From positions 1-33,612 of the forward strand of contig CAMWLV010000027.1 of NCBI GenBank assembly GCA_947175175.1: a stretch of DNA of 33,612 nt. Direction: 5' to 3'. The position numbers were made by a program, and so were the translations under genes. The stretch comes from an uncultured Lachnospiraceae bacterium. GTDB lineage: Bacteria; Bacillota; Clostridia; Lachnospirales; Lachnospiraceae. Numbering within the stretch: the stretch's first letter is position 1; every line of letters starts with the position of its first letter. The notes beneath the pieces were generated by a model. It saw nothing but the letters and a program-made list of their open reading frames with translations. It was not told where the DNA came from and did no database searches. Below are positions 1-8,532 of this stretch, piece by piece.

Positions 1-24
1 TATACTGTTAATGGCAGTTTTGCT

Positions 25-1275
25 TTACACAAAACGGTAGGCGAAACTGGCAGGTGCTTGGAACCTTAGCTGTCGGGCATAGGTCCTATCCGGCCTGACT
101 GGCAGTATATACTGGCTGATCAGGCCGTTTACCTTTCCGGGAGCTACATGATCCTGCAGGAAAGCAAAGCATATCTTTATCACCATCGAGAGGCTGACCT
201 GATACTCCCATTTCTTCTCTTTCTTTTCCGGGGTGACTTCCATTGTTATGATCGTGCAGAAATTGTAAAGGATCATCCGGCATACGATCTCATATTCAAT
301 ATATTCTGGGGATTTGGAATGAAAGTTTGCGGTTCCGATCGTATGTTTCGGATCACGAAAAGATATCTCAATCCCCCAGCGGAGCTGGTAAATATATTTT
401 ATCTGCCCCGCTGTGAATTCTTTATCATTATCTGAAAACGGACAACGCGCAGCCTCATACGGTATTCAGGCCTGCTGTCCGAGATAAAATCGAAAAGGAC
501 TGCCCTGCATATGTACTGGTACATGGACCCCAGTTCCTTGTGTATCCTTTTCTTTTTGGCGTTTGACCTCGTCAGTATGACATCCACCCACTGGTCGGCT
601 ATATCAGGCAGGCTGACAGTAGCCAGAAGCCGTTTTGTATTAATGTCTTTCGCACGGATGGCAAAACAGAACCCTTTCTCCAGCGCATGGGCAAATACAG
701 TGTAACTGGCAAATCCCCCTGTCAGCTACAAAGATCGGACAGCCGCCATAGGAAAAACGGTCTATCAGCCTGCACAGGGCTGCAAATTCATTTTTTTCCC
801 TGCCAGGCTGGACGATCACATCCAGATATCTTTTTGAAAACAGTTCAAACAGTAAAACCGTATGGATCATATTAAAACCTTTTTTCGACTTGCCGCTTGA
901 CGGATGGAATGTCGTCTTGTCCTCAGGGCTGCGAGCGATATTAAATTCAGAACCATCCGCAGCAATCAGGGAATATTTTCCCCTGAAGGGTTTTGTCGTG
1001 AACCGGCGGTTAAACTGTCTGAGGAGATGATAAAAAACTTCGGGGAGGAGTTTGGCCCGTTGCTGGATAAACGCAGAAGCAGTAGGCGACTCATCAGGGT
1101 TAAAGAAAAAATATATTAATAGTTCATGACTGATGCACCCACTCTCCATGCAAATGCAGAGACGGAGCATTTGGACGAAACCCAGCTTTCGTTCACGTGA
1201 AAAATCCTTTCCAGGATTTTTCACGTGAACGGTCGGGATTGAGAGCCATAATGTCCACAATGGCCCAGAGATCAT
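25..1275 (-). pseudogene. Decayed IS4-family (DDE) transposase
   Basis: Three minus-strand reading frames together give one transposase of the IS4 type common in gut Clostridia. The N-terminal part (about 1275 to 713) contains KDFSRERKL, a SAFIQQRAKL-like stretch, AADGSEFNIAR with the first catalytic Asp, and FVADRG with the second. The frame is then lost in a run of five G (plus-strand C run 715-719) and continues as FASYTVFAHALEKG through RVVRF near 437. There a second lesion, probably a short deletion, moves the frame again to YQLRWGIEISFRD, which carries the catalytic Glu region, and on to a normal-looking C terminus ending AYRFV at the TAA at 25-27. Two frame breaks mean no active transposase. 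The start near 1275 is approximate. Terminal inverted repeats could not be defined; the outer end lies at or beyond the window edge. The element abuts the 3' end of the next gene. Confidence 0.87.
1191..1230. repeat. 40-nt perfect hairpin inside transposase 5' coding region
   Basis: Arms of 17 bp (GTTCACGTGAAAAATCC and its exact complement) flank a 6-nt loop. The structure lies within the first codons of the transposase remnant, over residues reading TVHVKNPGKDFSRE. A hairpin this stable so near the start codon could impede translation or transcription through the transposase gene. It could also be a chance feature of the codons used. There is no T tract, so it is not a standard terminator. 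Confidence 0.7.
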
Positions 1276-1328
1276 CTTAACTATTTTGTTCTTCGATATT
1301 AACTGCCGTATTGCATATTCTCCCAAAT

Positions 1329-2549
1329 TCATTCCCCACCAGATGACAATGGCTCCTCCGCCTGCTCTGCGGGGGAAAAATCCATCGGATAACGGCATGT
1401 TGCATTCCACAAGATCCACTCCTCGTACCCAGCATCATACACCGCCTGGATCTGTTCCTGAATCTGTTCGCCTTCATATGAGATATGCCCGCTTACCCAT
1501 GTCGCCGTAAACGCCTGAAGCCATGGACACACGATGGCACTCTCCTCCCCTGTATCCTGTCCCAGTACCTTCTGTGACAACATGAGCGCCTGATACACTG
1601 TGTCATACGGATGTGCGTCAGGCACGTCAAAGCCAAATACTCCCGGTCCATAATGGGACGGATAGACCATGGGACTTAGCACATCCACCTTTTTCCCAAG
1701 CTCTGCATAGTTTTGTCCAACGCGATCAATATCCGTAGGACTGTCAATGACCGTGCCGAACACATCTGCCGTAACTACGCCACCCTTCTCATGGAGCCGC
1801 TCACTGGCATAGGACAAAAATCCTGATATTGCCTGTTCTTTTGTATTTGCTGTCATATCAACCTTGTAATCTGCCGCGTCAGCATCACTTCCAATCGGAA
1901 AGCGGACATAGTCGAACTGAATTTCGTCAAACCCGACATCGAGCGCCGCCTGTGCGATTTCCGTCAAATATGCCCATACCTCCTCATTATATGGATTGAC
2001 CCACGCAAGTCCATAGGCATCCGTGACAAAACCGCCGTCTGGCTTTCTCAGAGCACAATCTATATGATTCTGTGCAAACACCGGATCCTTAAAGCACACG
2101 ATCCTTGCGATCGTATAGATACCATGTTCCTTCAAGGTATCCATAAGCGCATGGATATCCCTTATGTAAGCAACACCATTTCCCATCTCCCTGACAGAAT
2201 CCGTCTCCATTTTCCATGTGATCTCACCGTCATCATTCTTGACATCGATCACCATGGTATTGAGCTGGGTCGCGTCGACAAGCGTGATCAGGTCATTCAT
2301 GCGCTCACTGCCCGCCACCGGGCCAGTCACATAGATTCCCTTTACTGCGGGGCGCACTTTCTCTGGAACAGGCTCACTCTCCGTTTCCTCCACGCCCTCA
2401 GACTGCTCTGTTTCAGCATTCTCTCCTAAATACCACAACTCCATGGACACCTCTGTCGCCTGCTGTTGGAACAAACCCCCCTCTTTGCTGCCACATGACA
2501 CAAGACAGGGCAGCATCATGATCATGACCAGCGCCAACAGCCTTCTCAT
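1329..2549 (-). CDS. Lipoprotein with COG1306-type glycoside hydrolase-like domain (DUF4015)
   Basis: The 406-residue product starts with a basic, hydrophobic signal and a lipobox (LVSC, Cys19), so it should be anchored outside the membrane. An acidic Glu-rich linker (about 40-65) leads into a TIM-barrel-like domain (about 68-395) recognisable as the putative glycosyl hydrolase family COG1306/DUF4015. Diagnostic pieces are KGIYVTGPVAGS (70-81), IDVKNDDGEITW, FDEIQFDYVRFPIG (207-220), VTADVFG and LSPMVYPSHYGPG. Acidic residues in FDYVRFP and ADVFG are plausible active-site positions, but activity is not established for the family. The start codon overlaps the upstream stop in an ATGA, and a GGGGGATAAGG site precedes it, so it is co-translated with the helical-repeat gene. 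The C terminus appears complete although IS4 debris begins just after the TGA. Confidence 0.85.
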   Translation of the reverse strand: MRRLLALVMIMMLPCLVSCGSKEGGLFQQQATEVSMELWYLGENAETEQSEGVEETESEPVPEKVRPAVKGIYVTGPVAGSERMNDLITLVDATQLNTMVIDVKNDDGEITWKMETDSVREMGNGVAYIRDIHALMDTLKEHGIYTIARIVCFKDPVFAQNHIDCALRKPDGGFVTDAYGLAWVNPYNEEVWAYLTEIAQAALDVGFDEIQFDYVRFPIGSDADAADYKVDMTANTKEQAISGFLSYASERLHEKGGVVTADVFGTVIDSPTDIDRVGQNYAELGKKVDVLSPMVYPSHYGPGVFGFDVPDAHPYDTVYQALMLSQKVLGQDTGEESAIVCPWLQAFTATWVSGHISYEGEQIQEQIQAVYDAGYEEWILWNATCRYPMDFSPAEQAEEPLSSGGE

Positions 2550-3748
2550 ACCTTATCCCCCTGAAGAAAACATTGCCTATGAAAATCCTTCACAAGACCA
2601 TAATCAAACCGTGTCCTAGCATGGGAGAATTTCTCGCCATAGGTATCAGCAAGCTTCTCCATATAACCGCTGACTGCCAAGGAACCAACCATACCCGCCT
2701 CGTCCGTTTCCAGCTCTGGGAGCTGGATTTTCACAGAATGCACGCCGCTTTGGTCAAGCAGAATAAAATAAAGCCACCAGTTTAGGAATGCATACATATT
2801 ATTCACAGTCGTATCCTTGTTGACCTCGCTGATATCCTCAACCACCTGTTCTATATCTTTCTCAAGATTGTCAAAATGTCCGCCAAAGGCGCACAGCAGC
2901 CTCTGAAATCCACTGCCATCTGTATCAAGCTGGGTCTCGATTGGCAGCGTTTTCCAATATTTTTCATAAAAATATAGAAATGCCTCTCTTTTCCCACACT
3001 CCACGCAAGCCACCATCACGCTGATATACATGGAATCCGGCTCCGCCCTCTGACAATACTTATAGCACCACCGATGCTTTTGGGGAATATTTTTATGAAT
3101 GAAATCCAGCATGAGTTCCTCTGCCTTCTGAACTTGTCCAACCTGCACAAAATGGAGCAGATAGGGCATATGCCCACACACATAACAGCTCTCCATCTGC
3201 TTCTCATAAACCAGAAAATTCCGCGCCGCCCTCTCTGCCCTGTCCGCATCCTGATATAACATGCTCAGAGTCATCTCATCTTCATAATAAAGATAAGTTT
3301 TACCATATTTGAGCGCCGACTCCTCGTATTTCTTCATAAACGCATCCATTTTGGTGTCATCAATCTGATAATACCCATAATACGCATCAAAAATCTGATT
3401 CAGGGTCCAGACATTCAGATATGCCATATTTGTATTTGGATAATTGGGAAGCTCCCTGTCCATATATTGCGCACTGTCCTTGTAAAATACCTCCGCATAT
3501 TTTACGATCTCCGCATAATTGTTATTACGATTATTCAGATACATCAGATCATCCAGCGCATAAAAATACAGATGCCATTCCTTCTCCTGCCTCGTGAGTT
3601 TCAGAAGCTTCTTCAGAATCGATGACAGAACCTTATAATTCTGGTCATACAAGTCATAACTTCCCCTCGTCAGCTCCTGTGATCTCCCCACCAGCTCCCT
3701 GATCTCCCCTGATCTGATCTGATTCGCCTTGATCCCTTCAAACGTCAC
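2546..3748 (-). CDS. Helical-repeat (TPR-like) protein encoded with HSP90-like ATPase
   Basis: This 400-residue protein has no signal peptide or membrane segment. It is almost entirely amphipathic helix, rich in Tyr, Leu and Lys, in a pattern typical of degenerate tetratricopeptide-type solenoids (paired helices such as EKEWHLYFYALDDLMYL and AERAARNFLVYEKQME). It starts at GTG with an AAGGAGG site 5-6 nt upstream; that site overlaps the stop codon of the HSP90-like gene, leaving a 12-bp gap. Its stop overlaps the ATG of the lipoprotein gene. Tight coupling to an HSP90-family ATPase suggests a partner or adaptor role; TPR co-chaperones of eukaryotic Hsp90 are a known analogy. I do not recognise a named family, so the TPR assignment rests on composition and helix pattern only. 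Confidence 0.65.
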   Translation of the reverse strand: MTFEGIKANQIRSGEIRELVGRSQELTRGSYDLYDQNYKVLSSILKKLLKLTRQEKEWHLYFYALDDLMYLNNRNNNYAEIVKYAEVFYKDSAQYMDRELPNYPNTNMAYLNVWTLNQIFDAYYGYYQIDDTKMDAFMKKYEESALKYGKTYLYYEDEMTLSMLYQDADRAERAARNFLVYEKQMESCYVCGHMPYLLHFVQVGQVQKAEELMLDFIHKNIPQKHRWCYKYCQRAEPDSMYISVMVACVECGKREAFLYFYEKYWKTLPIETQLDTDGSGFQRLLCAFGGHFDNLEKDIEQVVEDISEVNKDTTVNNMYAFLNWWLYFILLDQSGVHSVKIQLPELETDEAGMVGSLAVSGYMEKLADTYGEKFSHARTRFDYGLVKDFHRQCFLQGDKV

Positions 3749-3760
3749 CGTATCTCCTCC

Positions 3761-5533
3761 TTATCTGCCGCCGTAAAGGGCATATTCCATCAACTGCTGC
3801 AAACTCCTGTTCATCAGCTCCAGCTCCGCGCCGCCCAGCGTATAGTGCCCGGCAAGCAATGACTGGATATAGATGACCTGTATCAGACTGCGGGCAAGCT
3901 CTTCATCTTGAACCTGTCCCAGACTCTGGACAAAGCTGTTCTCACTGTTCAGATACAGCATATTTCCGCCCTTTTCTTCCTCTTCCCCAAAGTCAAATCC
4001 CTCAAAAAACCCGGAAAAGCTGTTGTCATCCATGGTTTCAGCAAACAGGGAATCCTCCCCCTGAACGAACAATGCCTGCAGGCTTGCCGGAGAAAACCGC
4101 TTGAACGACACGCCACAGTGAAATGCCACCAGCCCTTGCTCCGCACAACGCCTAAAAAACTCCAGTCCCCTGGCAAAGCCCTCCGGCGGATCTGCCAGGA
4201 TATTCTCATAGGAGCTGTTGTCAAACACTTCGATCCTGACATTTTTGTAATATTTGGGCAGCTTCTGCAAGATACTGGCATCATATATGTAACCACCATT
4301 GACCAGCAGACTCTCCGTCCCTTCCACAAGCGGGCAGAGCCGCCTGAAATCGTCAATCTCCACACAGTAGTTGACTGGAATCTTCTTCGACGCATTCACG
4401 ATCTGAAACCCTGTCATACTACCCTGATTCGTCGGGAATGTCAAAAACGGGAAAAACAGCTTAAAAATCTGCTCATTCTCCATCACCAGCGACTTGATTG
4501 CCACATTATGAATCTGTGTGAGCTGCTTTAACTTCCTGACATCATACTGTGACAGTGACACAAAATAATCAAAGATGCACTTTTCAATCTCTCCCTTCGC
4601 CTTCATCAGCTTGCTGTCCTTTGTAAATCCCTCTCGGGATGCAGTGGGCGTCAGATTCTCCATATTGACAATGCATCGTGTAAAAAATGCCCACTTTGGG
4701 ATCAGATCACGCCCGTCATCCGTGACATACATATTTTTCAGGAAAATCTTGTGCCGGATCGTCGTGTTCACGCTGGTCTGTCTGGTGGAAATGTAAGCGT
4801 ATCCCTTGATGGCATCGCCAATCAGCGGGATCACATCAAAAAACGTCTCCTCAAAGACCTGCTCGCCAAAGCCCATGATATCATCTGCCATACTGAACGA
4901 CTGGCGCCATGGGATAAAATTACTATTGACGATCCTTTTCTGGTTCTCCCCGTCAAAATATACTGGTGTTTTAAGCAGAAAGCCATACTCTGACAGATCA
5001 TTTATGATCTCCTGCTCCGTAAAAAATTCATATTTGGAGCCCGTAAGCTTTAGATAAACCTGTGTCCCCGGCTCCACCGTCTTTTTGGGCTCCGTGATCA
5101 CATAGGAACCATCACTTTTTCCAACCCACTGATAGGGCTTTTGCTCCGTGACTGAGCATGTAATGACCTTGATCTCATTTGCCACCAGAAAACAGGACAA
5201 CAGCCCGATACCAAACTGTCCAATAAAACTGTTTCGCACAGTGTCATCCCGCTTTGAGGACTGCCCGATCACTGACAAGAAGGAATGAATCTCCTCTTTC
5301 GTCAGCCCGATACCGTTGTCTGCAAAGATAAGCTCCGCACCCTTTGCCTTCCTTCGGTATGTGACTGTAATCCTTCCTTCCTGACAGGACAAATCCGCCC
5401 TTTTCCGCGCATCGATCGCATCCACACCATTCTGCAGAAGCTCCCGCAGGAAAACCTTGTCGCTGGAATACAGGTTGTCGCTCAACAACCGGATGATTCC
5501 CTTTAAATCTACTTTGAAATTATAATTTCCCAT
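3761..5533 (-). CDS. HSP90/HtpG-family ATPase
   Basis: The 590-residue protein has a clear GHKL ATPase head of the HSP90 type. It shows ELLQNGVDAID (31-41, catalytic Glu31 and Mg-binding Asn35), DNGIGL (72-77), the lid and glycine-rich GQFGIG (105-110), and a PGTQV segment near 155-160. A middle domain follows (about 205-450, with KIFLKNMYVTDDGRDLIPKWAFFTRCIVNMENLTPTASREGF, an HtpG hallmark), then a diverged C-terminal region. It is slightly shorter than classical HtpG (about 620-630 residues), and the C terminus carries an acidic insert (about 505-520). I read it as an HtpG-like paralogue, not the housekeeping chaperone, and leave the symbol empty. It heads a three-gene minus-strand operon. 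An AAAGGATGAAG site precedes the ATG. A short palindrome at 5562-5580 lies in its leader. Confidence 0.85.
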   Translation of the reverse strand: MGNYNFKVDLKGIIRLLSDNLYSSDKVFLRELLQNGVDAIDARKRADLSCQEGRITVTYRRKAKGAELIFADNGIGLTKEEIHSFLSVIGQSSKRDDTVRNSFIGQFGIGLLSCFLVANEIKVITCSVTEQKPYQWVGKSDGSYVITEPKKTVEPGTQVYLKLTGSKYEFFTEQEIINDLSEYGFLLKTPVYFDGENQKRIVNSNFIPWRQSFSMADDIMGFGEQVFEETFFDVIPLIGDAIKGYAYISTRQTSVNTTIRHKIFLKNMYVTDDGRDLIPKWAFFTRCIVNMENLTPTASREGFTKDSKLMKAKGEIEKCIFDYFVSLSQYDVRKLKQLTQIHNVAIKSLVMENEQIFKLFFPFLTFPTNQGSMTGFQIVNASKKIPVNYCVEIDDFRRLCPLVEGTESLLVNGGYIYDASILQKLPKYYKNVRIEVFDNSSYENILADPPEGFARGLEFFRRCAEQGLVAFHCGVSFKRFSPASLQALFVQGEDSLFAETMDDNSFSGFFEGFDFGEEEEKGGNMLYLNSENSFVQSLGQVQDEELARSLIQVIYIQSLLAGHYTLGGAELELMNRSLQQLMEYALYGGR

Positions 5534-6044
5534 TGCTCTTCATCCTTTGTATTCAAATCCTAAGGAATTGTTCATTCCTTGTTGCCTCAAATCAGCATGC
5601 ACCCATGACATCTTCATAATTGAAAAATGAATGCCTCACTAAAATCATATCACAATCGGTGTATTATTTCTACGATTTTAAAGTCTGGCTTTCATAAAAT
5701 ACTTTATTTGCGCAATTACAGTTTTATATTTTCATAAAAATATTTGAAAATAATGCATTTGACACTAAATTTAATTTTCTTACAGAAAAAAGTGCCCAGT
5801 ATTAGGATATCTCTTAACATCTGCGTATATTCAGCTGATATCCATGATTTGTCTTCGATGCTTTCCCACTTTCGCTCACTCTTTCTGCTTGTTTTTTGAT
5901 AAATGTGAATGTTAAGATTGTTTGACCAGGATCATATCGTTGTTAAAGGAGTATATTTTTTGCGAATTAGGAACAAACAAAAAAAGCTATCAATTCATGA
6001 ACTATACATTACATAAATTGATAGCTTTTCAATTTATTGAATGA
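5534..6044. other. Intergenic spacer, 511 bp
   Basis: AT-rich spacer between the HSP90-like operon and the AAA-ATPase-like gene. It holds the upstream region of the HSP90-like operon, including an AAGGAAT/ATTCCTT inverted repeat (5562-5568 and 5574-5580, 5-nt loop), and at the other end the terminator of the AAA-ATPase-like gene. A TATGAT box on the minus strand near 5640-5655 could be a -10 element, but no good -35 is visible. No coding region is supported between about 5660 and 5980. Confidence 0.6.
5982..6029 (-). terminator. Rho-independent terminator of AAA-ATPase-like gene
   Basis: Perfect 14-bp arms (AAAAGCTATCAATT and its complement) enclose a 20-nt loop. On the minus strand the hairpin runs into TTTTTTTGTTTG just after the stop codon at 6045. 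The reverse side also carries a few T residues, so weak bidirectional activity is possible. Confidence 0.85.
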
Positions 6045-7601
6045 TCACACCTCCTCAATGAAACATTGGTGCTCCTTCTTGCCAGTATCATAACTGAGTC
6101 CGACAGCAAGAATCTGTTCCACTTTTTCTTTTCTCAGCTTCTCGCAGTACTCCTTGCCCTTGATCTGCGCAATTGCCGCCTCGGGTGTGTCGTCCGCTTT
6201 TAACTCCAGAATGATTCCCGGAAATTTTTTCTGTCTCGGGTGAAAGATAAAGTCTGCAAAGCCTTTACCACTTTTTTCCTCCCGCTCCACCCTGTAATGA
6301 TTCCGCGCGGCAAGATAGGCAAGTGTCACCACACAGGATAAGCTGTTTTCGTCATTGTATTTCAAGATTGGCAGCTCGCTGTTGTGAATGTTGTGCAGGT
6401 ATGACGCCACAACATCGCCTTTTTTGTCTAACGTAGCACTCAGCACCTCATTGGAATTCCTGACAAGCTCTGCTACATAGCCAAAATCATCATCTTCTAA
6501 TGCCGCCTCAAATTCCAGCATTAACTCCTTATTTGGCACACTAAGTTCCCCATCTCGATATGCTAACAAGCCATATATAATCATAGCAGAATAAATATCC
6601 TTTTTACCGGCAGGATTTTCCTGTCCAGCAAAGTATTCTTTCTTTATATCAATTCTGACAGGCGTGTCATTTACCATCTTAACCACATCATCACGCACTT
6701 CGCCAATGTTATATTTTAGGAAAAACAGAACCTCATCTATTCTGCCAGTCCGCGTCCAATAGCTCTGACAGACCGCGTTTTCAAGTGCACATACAACCGA
6801 CCGCGGATTGTATAACCGCTCACCACTTTGCGTCTGATAGCCATTGTACCAGTCTCGGATCTCGTCCATCGTCAATGCTGACTGCCTTTTGCAGAGAGCT
6901 TCAACCTCACTTTCCGTAAATCCAAAATACTCTTCAAAAGAAGGATCTTTAAGCATGGTATATTCCCTAAACATATTCAGTGCAGAACCAGTACTGTATT
7001 TTTTGATTGGCAATACCCCTGTCATATAAGCCAATGCCACATATGGGCGGTCTTTCAGCAGATTTCGCAAAAATTCCAAAAATTCTCTATGATGTTCGCA
7101 AAATAATTCATGACTGAATATATAATCCCATTCGTCGATGATAAATATAAACTGTTCTCCCGTAGCGGTAAGCAGATCCGATATTCTGCGGAATTTTCTA
7201 TCTTTCAGTTCCGGGTAAGCTTCTTTGATATCATCTGCAATGGATTCTTTGATCAGACTGATATAATCTTCATAGGTGCTCCCATCGTCGGGTAAGTCAT
7301 TCAGACTCAGGCTGATGATATTATACTGATTCAGATGAGATATATACGTGTCGCTTTTGCTGATCTTCAAGTTATCAAATAATTCTTTGGAATCATATGC
7401 CTTTCCGTAGTACGCCCCAAGCATATTGAGAACCGAAGTTTTTCCAAAGCGGCGCGGCTTTGTGATACAGACATTCTTCGAGTTCGTCCGGATATGCTTG
7501 TTCATCTTTTCAATCATAGCGGATTTGTCAACAAAATATTCGCTGTTGGTCAGTTCCTTATATAAAATCAGTGCCGTTGCAGTATTCAAACATACAGCCA
7601 T
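6045..7601 (-). CDS. AAA-ATPase-like protein with C-terminal PD-(D/E)XK nuclease-like domain
   Basis: Product of 518 residues from the ATG at 7601. This start is chosen because AGGGAGG lies 6 nt upstream, whereas the longer frame to 7640 has no such site. The N-terminal YFVDKSAMIE and KPRRFGKTS (Walker A, Lys54) define the AAA-ATPase_like family (PF09820). FIIDEWD is the Walker B, and MTGVLPIKKY and WYNGYQTQSGERLYNPRSV are further family signatures. The C terminus has GFADFIF (about 447-453) followed by ILELKADD (about 464-471) and AIAQIKGKEYCEKL, a PD-(D/E)XK_9-like nuclease pattern. The family is abundant and multicopy in gut Bacteroidetes and Clostridia with unsettled function; roles in defence or mobile-element biology have been proposed. 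It lies 25 bp downstream of the prolyl-tRNA editing gene, and a strong terminator follows. Confidence 0.9.
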   Translation of the reverse strand: MAVCLNTATALILYKELTNSEYFVDKSAMIEKMNKHIRTNSKNVCITKPRRFGKTSVLNMLGAYYGKAYDSKELFDNLKISKSDTYISHLNQYNIISLSLNDLPDDGSTYEDYISLIKESIADDIKEAYPELKDRKFRRISDLLTATGEQFIFIIDEWDYIFSHELFCEHHREFLEFLRNLLKDRPYVALAYMTGVLPIKKYSTGSALNMFREYTMLKDPSFEEYFGFTESEVEALCKRQSALTMDEIRDWYNGYQTQSGERLYNPRSVVCALENAVCQSYWTRTGRIDEVLFFLKYNIGEVRDDVVKMVNDTPVRIDIKKEYFAGQENPAGKKDIYSAMIIYGLLAYRDGELSVPNKELMLEFEAALEDDDFGYVAELVRNSNEVLSATLDKKGDVVASYLHNIHNSELPILKYNDENSLSCVVTLAYLAARNHYRVEREEKSGKGFADFIFHPRQKKFPGIILELKADDTPEAAIAQIKGKEYCEKLRKEKVEQILAVGLSYDTGKKEHQCFIEEV

Positions 7602-7626
7602 ACATAACCTCCCTATTACTTTATTT

Positions 7627-8196
7627 TTAAGATATCGCACCTGTCAGATGCACGCTGGTCATATCATGGTGTACTGCCTTGAGAAATTTGTCAAATACGT
7701 CCGCTGTCCTAAGCTTGATACTGGAGGTATTGATGCACGGGTGGCAGCCGAAATACTCTTCTTTCAGGATATCTTCATCGACAAGCAGCTGCACTTTATT
7801 TTCCTGATCATACATCAATCCCATCACGGTGACAGAACCTGGTGAAAGATTTAACAATGTTTCCATATCCTCTGATGACGCAAATGACAATCTGGCACTG
7901 TTAATCTGTGCTGACAGCTCTTTTGTCTTAAAAGGCTTGCTGCCTGGCATCATGAGCAGATAATAGTTCGTCTTCTGCCTGTTGCACAGAAACAAGTTCT
8001 TGCATATGGTGCTCTGCAGCAGCTGGTCTACCTCTGCACATGCCTCCATGGTATTGAGTGCCTCATGGTCTACGCGCTCATATGGTATCTGAAGTGCATC
8101 GAGCAGATTATAAGTCTCTATTTCTTTCTCGAGTCTTCCCTCTTCCTTCTCTGGTCTTCCCTTTACTAGCTTCATCTTTTCATAAGACTCCTGCAT
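7627..8196 (-). CDS. prdX: Prolyl-tRNA editing deacylase (YbaK/EbsC family, ProX/PrdX type)
   Basis: The 189-residue protein belongs to the free-standing aminoacyl-tRNA editing family that hydrolyses mischarged tRNA, chiefly Ala-tRNA(Pro), in the cytoplasm. Matching segments are IPYERVDHEALNTMEACAEVD, CKNLFLCNRQKTNYYLLMMPG, KPFKTKELSAQINSARLSFAS, LSPGSVTVMGLMYD and the invariant-looking GCHPCINTSS near the C terminus. The first 23 or so residues are a charged extension not needed by the fold. AGGAAGG lies 10 nt upstream of the ATG. The 5' end overlaps the tail of a degraded frame (8180-8532), so the promoter may lie in that remnant. Downstream by 25 bp is the AAA-ATPase-like gene. The symbol follows usage for the Clostridia homologue; annotation pipelines often leave it unnamed. 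Confidence 0.88.
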   Translation of the reverse strand: MQESYEKMKLVKGRPEKEEGRLEKEIETYNLLDALQIPYERVDHEALNTMEACAEVDQLLQSTICKNLFLCNRQKTNYYLLMMPGSKPFKTKELSAQINSARLSFASSEDMETLLNLSPGSVTVMGLMYDQENKVQLLVDEDILKEEYFGCHPCINTSSIKLRTADVFDKFLKAVHHDMTSVHLTGAIS

Positions 8197-8532
8197 AAAA
8201 CACTGTCCTTCCTATAATATTTTGTAAATATGCAATCTCATAATATTTCTCGCCATATTCATCAACTTGATAATTCAAAAAATTCTGATATACTTCCAAT
8301 GTCTCGGTAAATAAACCCCTTGTCTGTCTCTGCATAAATCTGCATTAACGCCGAGACCAGACTTGTCTCCTGTACCCAAAACAGATCCCCATACACTTTT
8401 TGAATATCTGTAATAATCACCTGCTCCAGATATTCCGTCACCCCCTGATTTTTTGCTCGAATCAAAAACTACTGCATATTCAGATAAATGACATCATAAA
8501 ACCGCCCTCGTATATCCGTTTGTATTGCTTTT
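8180..8532 (-). pseudogene. Remnant of an unidentified gene
   Basis: Directly after the LRR-SUKH stop codon the minus strand reads a coding-like frame (TDIRGRFYDVIYLNMQ), a TAG stop near 8471, then 66 coding-like codons (IRAKNQGVTEYLEQVIITDIQ... to SISEFFEL). A frame change near 8265 is followed by another coding-like stretch (VDEYGEKYYEIAYLQNIIG...) ending at the TGA at 8180-8182, inside the 5' end of the prolyl-tRNA editing gene. A nonsense codon plus a frameshift in a contiguous, compositionally protein-like stretch suggests a decaying gene. A real 67-residue protein from TTG at 8465 cannot be excluded. No family recognised. Confidence 0.4.

Noticed and set aside
3908-4531. Open plus-strand frame of 207 codons
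   Set aside because: It is antisense to the middle and C-terminal part of the HSP90-like gene, has no ribosome binding site and no recognisable protein pattern.
8466-8475. TAG in 8180-8532 as a recoded (pyrrolysine or suppressor) codon
   Set aside because: A second frameshift follows in the same stretch, and no pyrrolysine system is visible; gene decay explains both.
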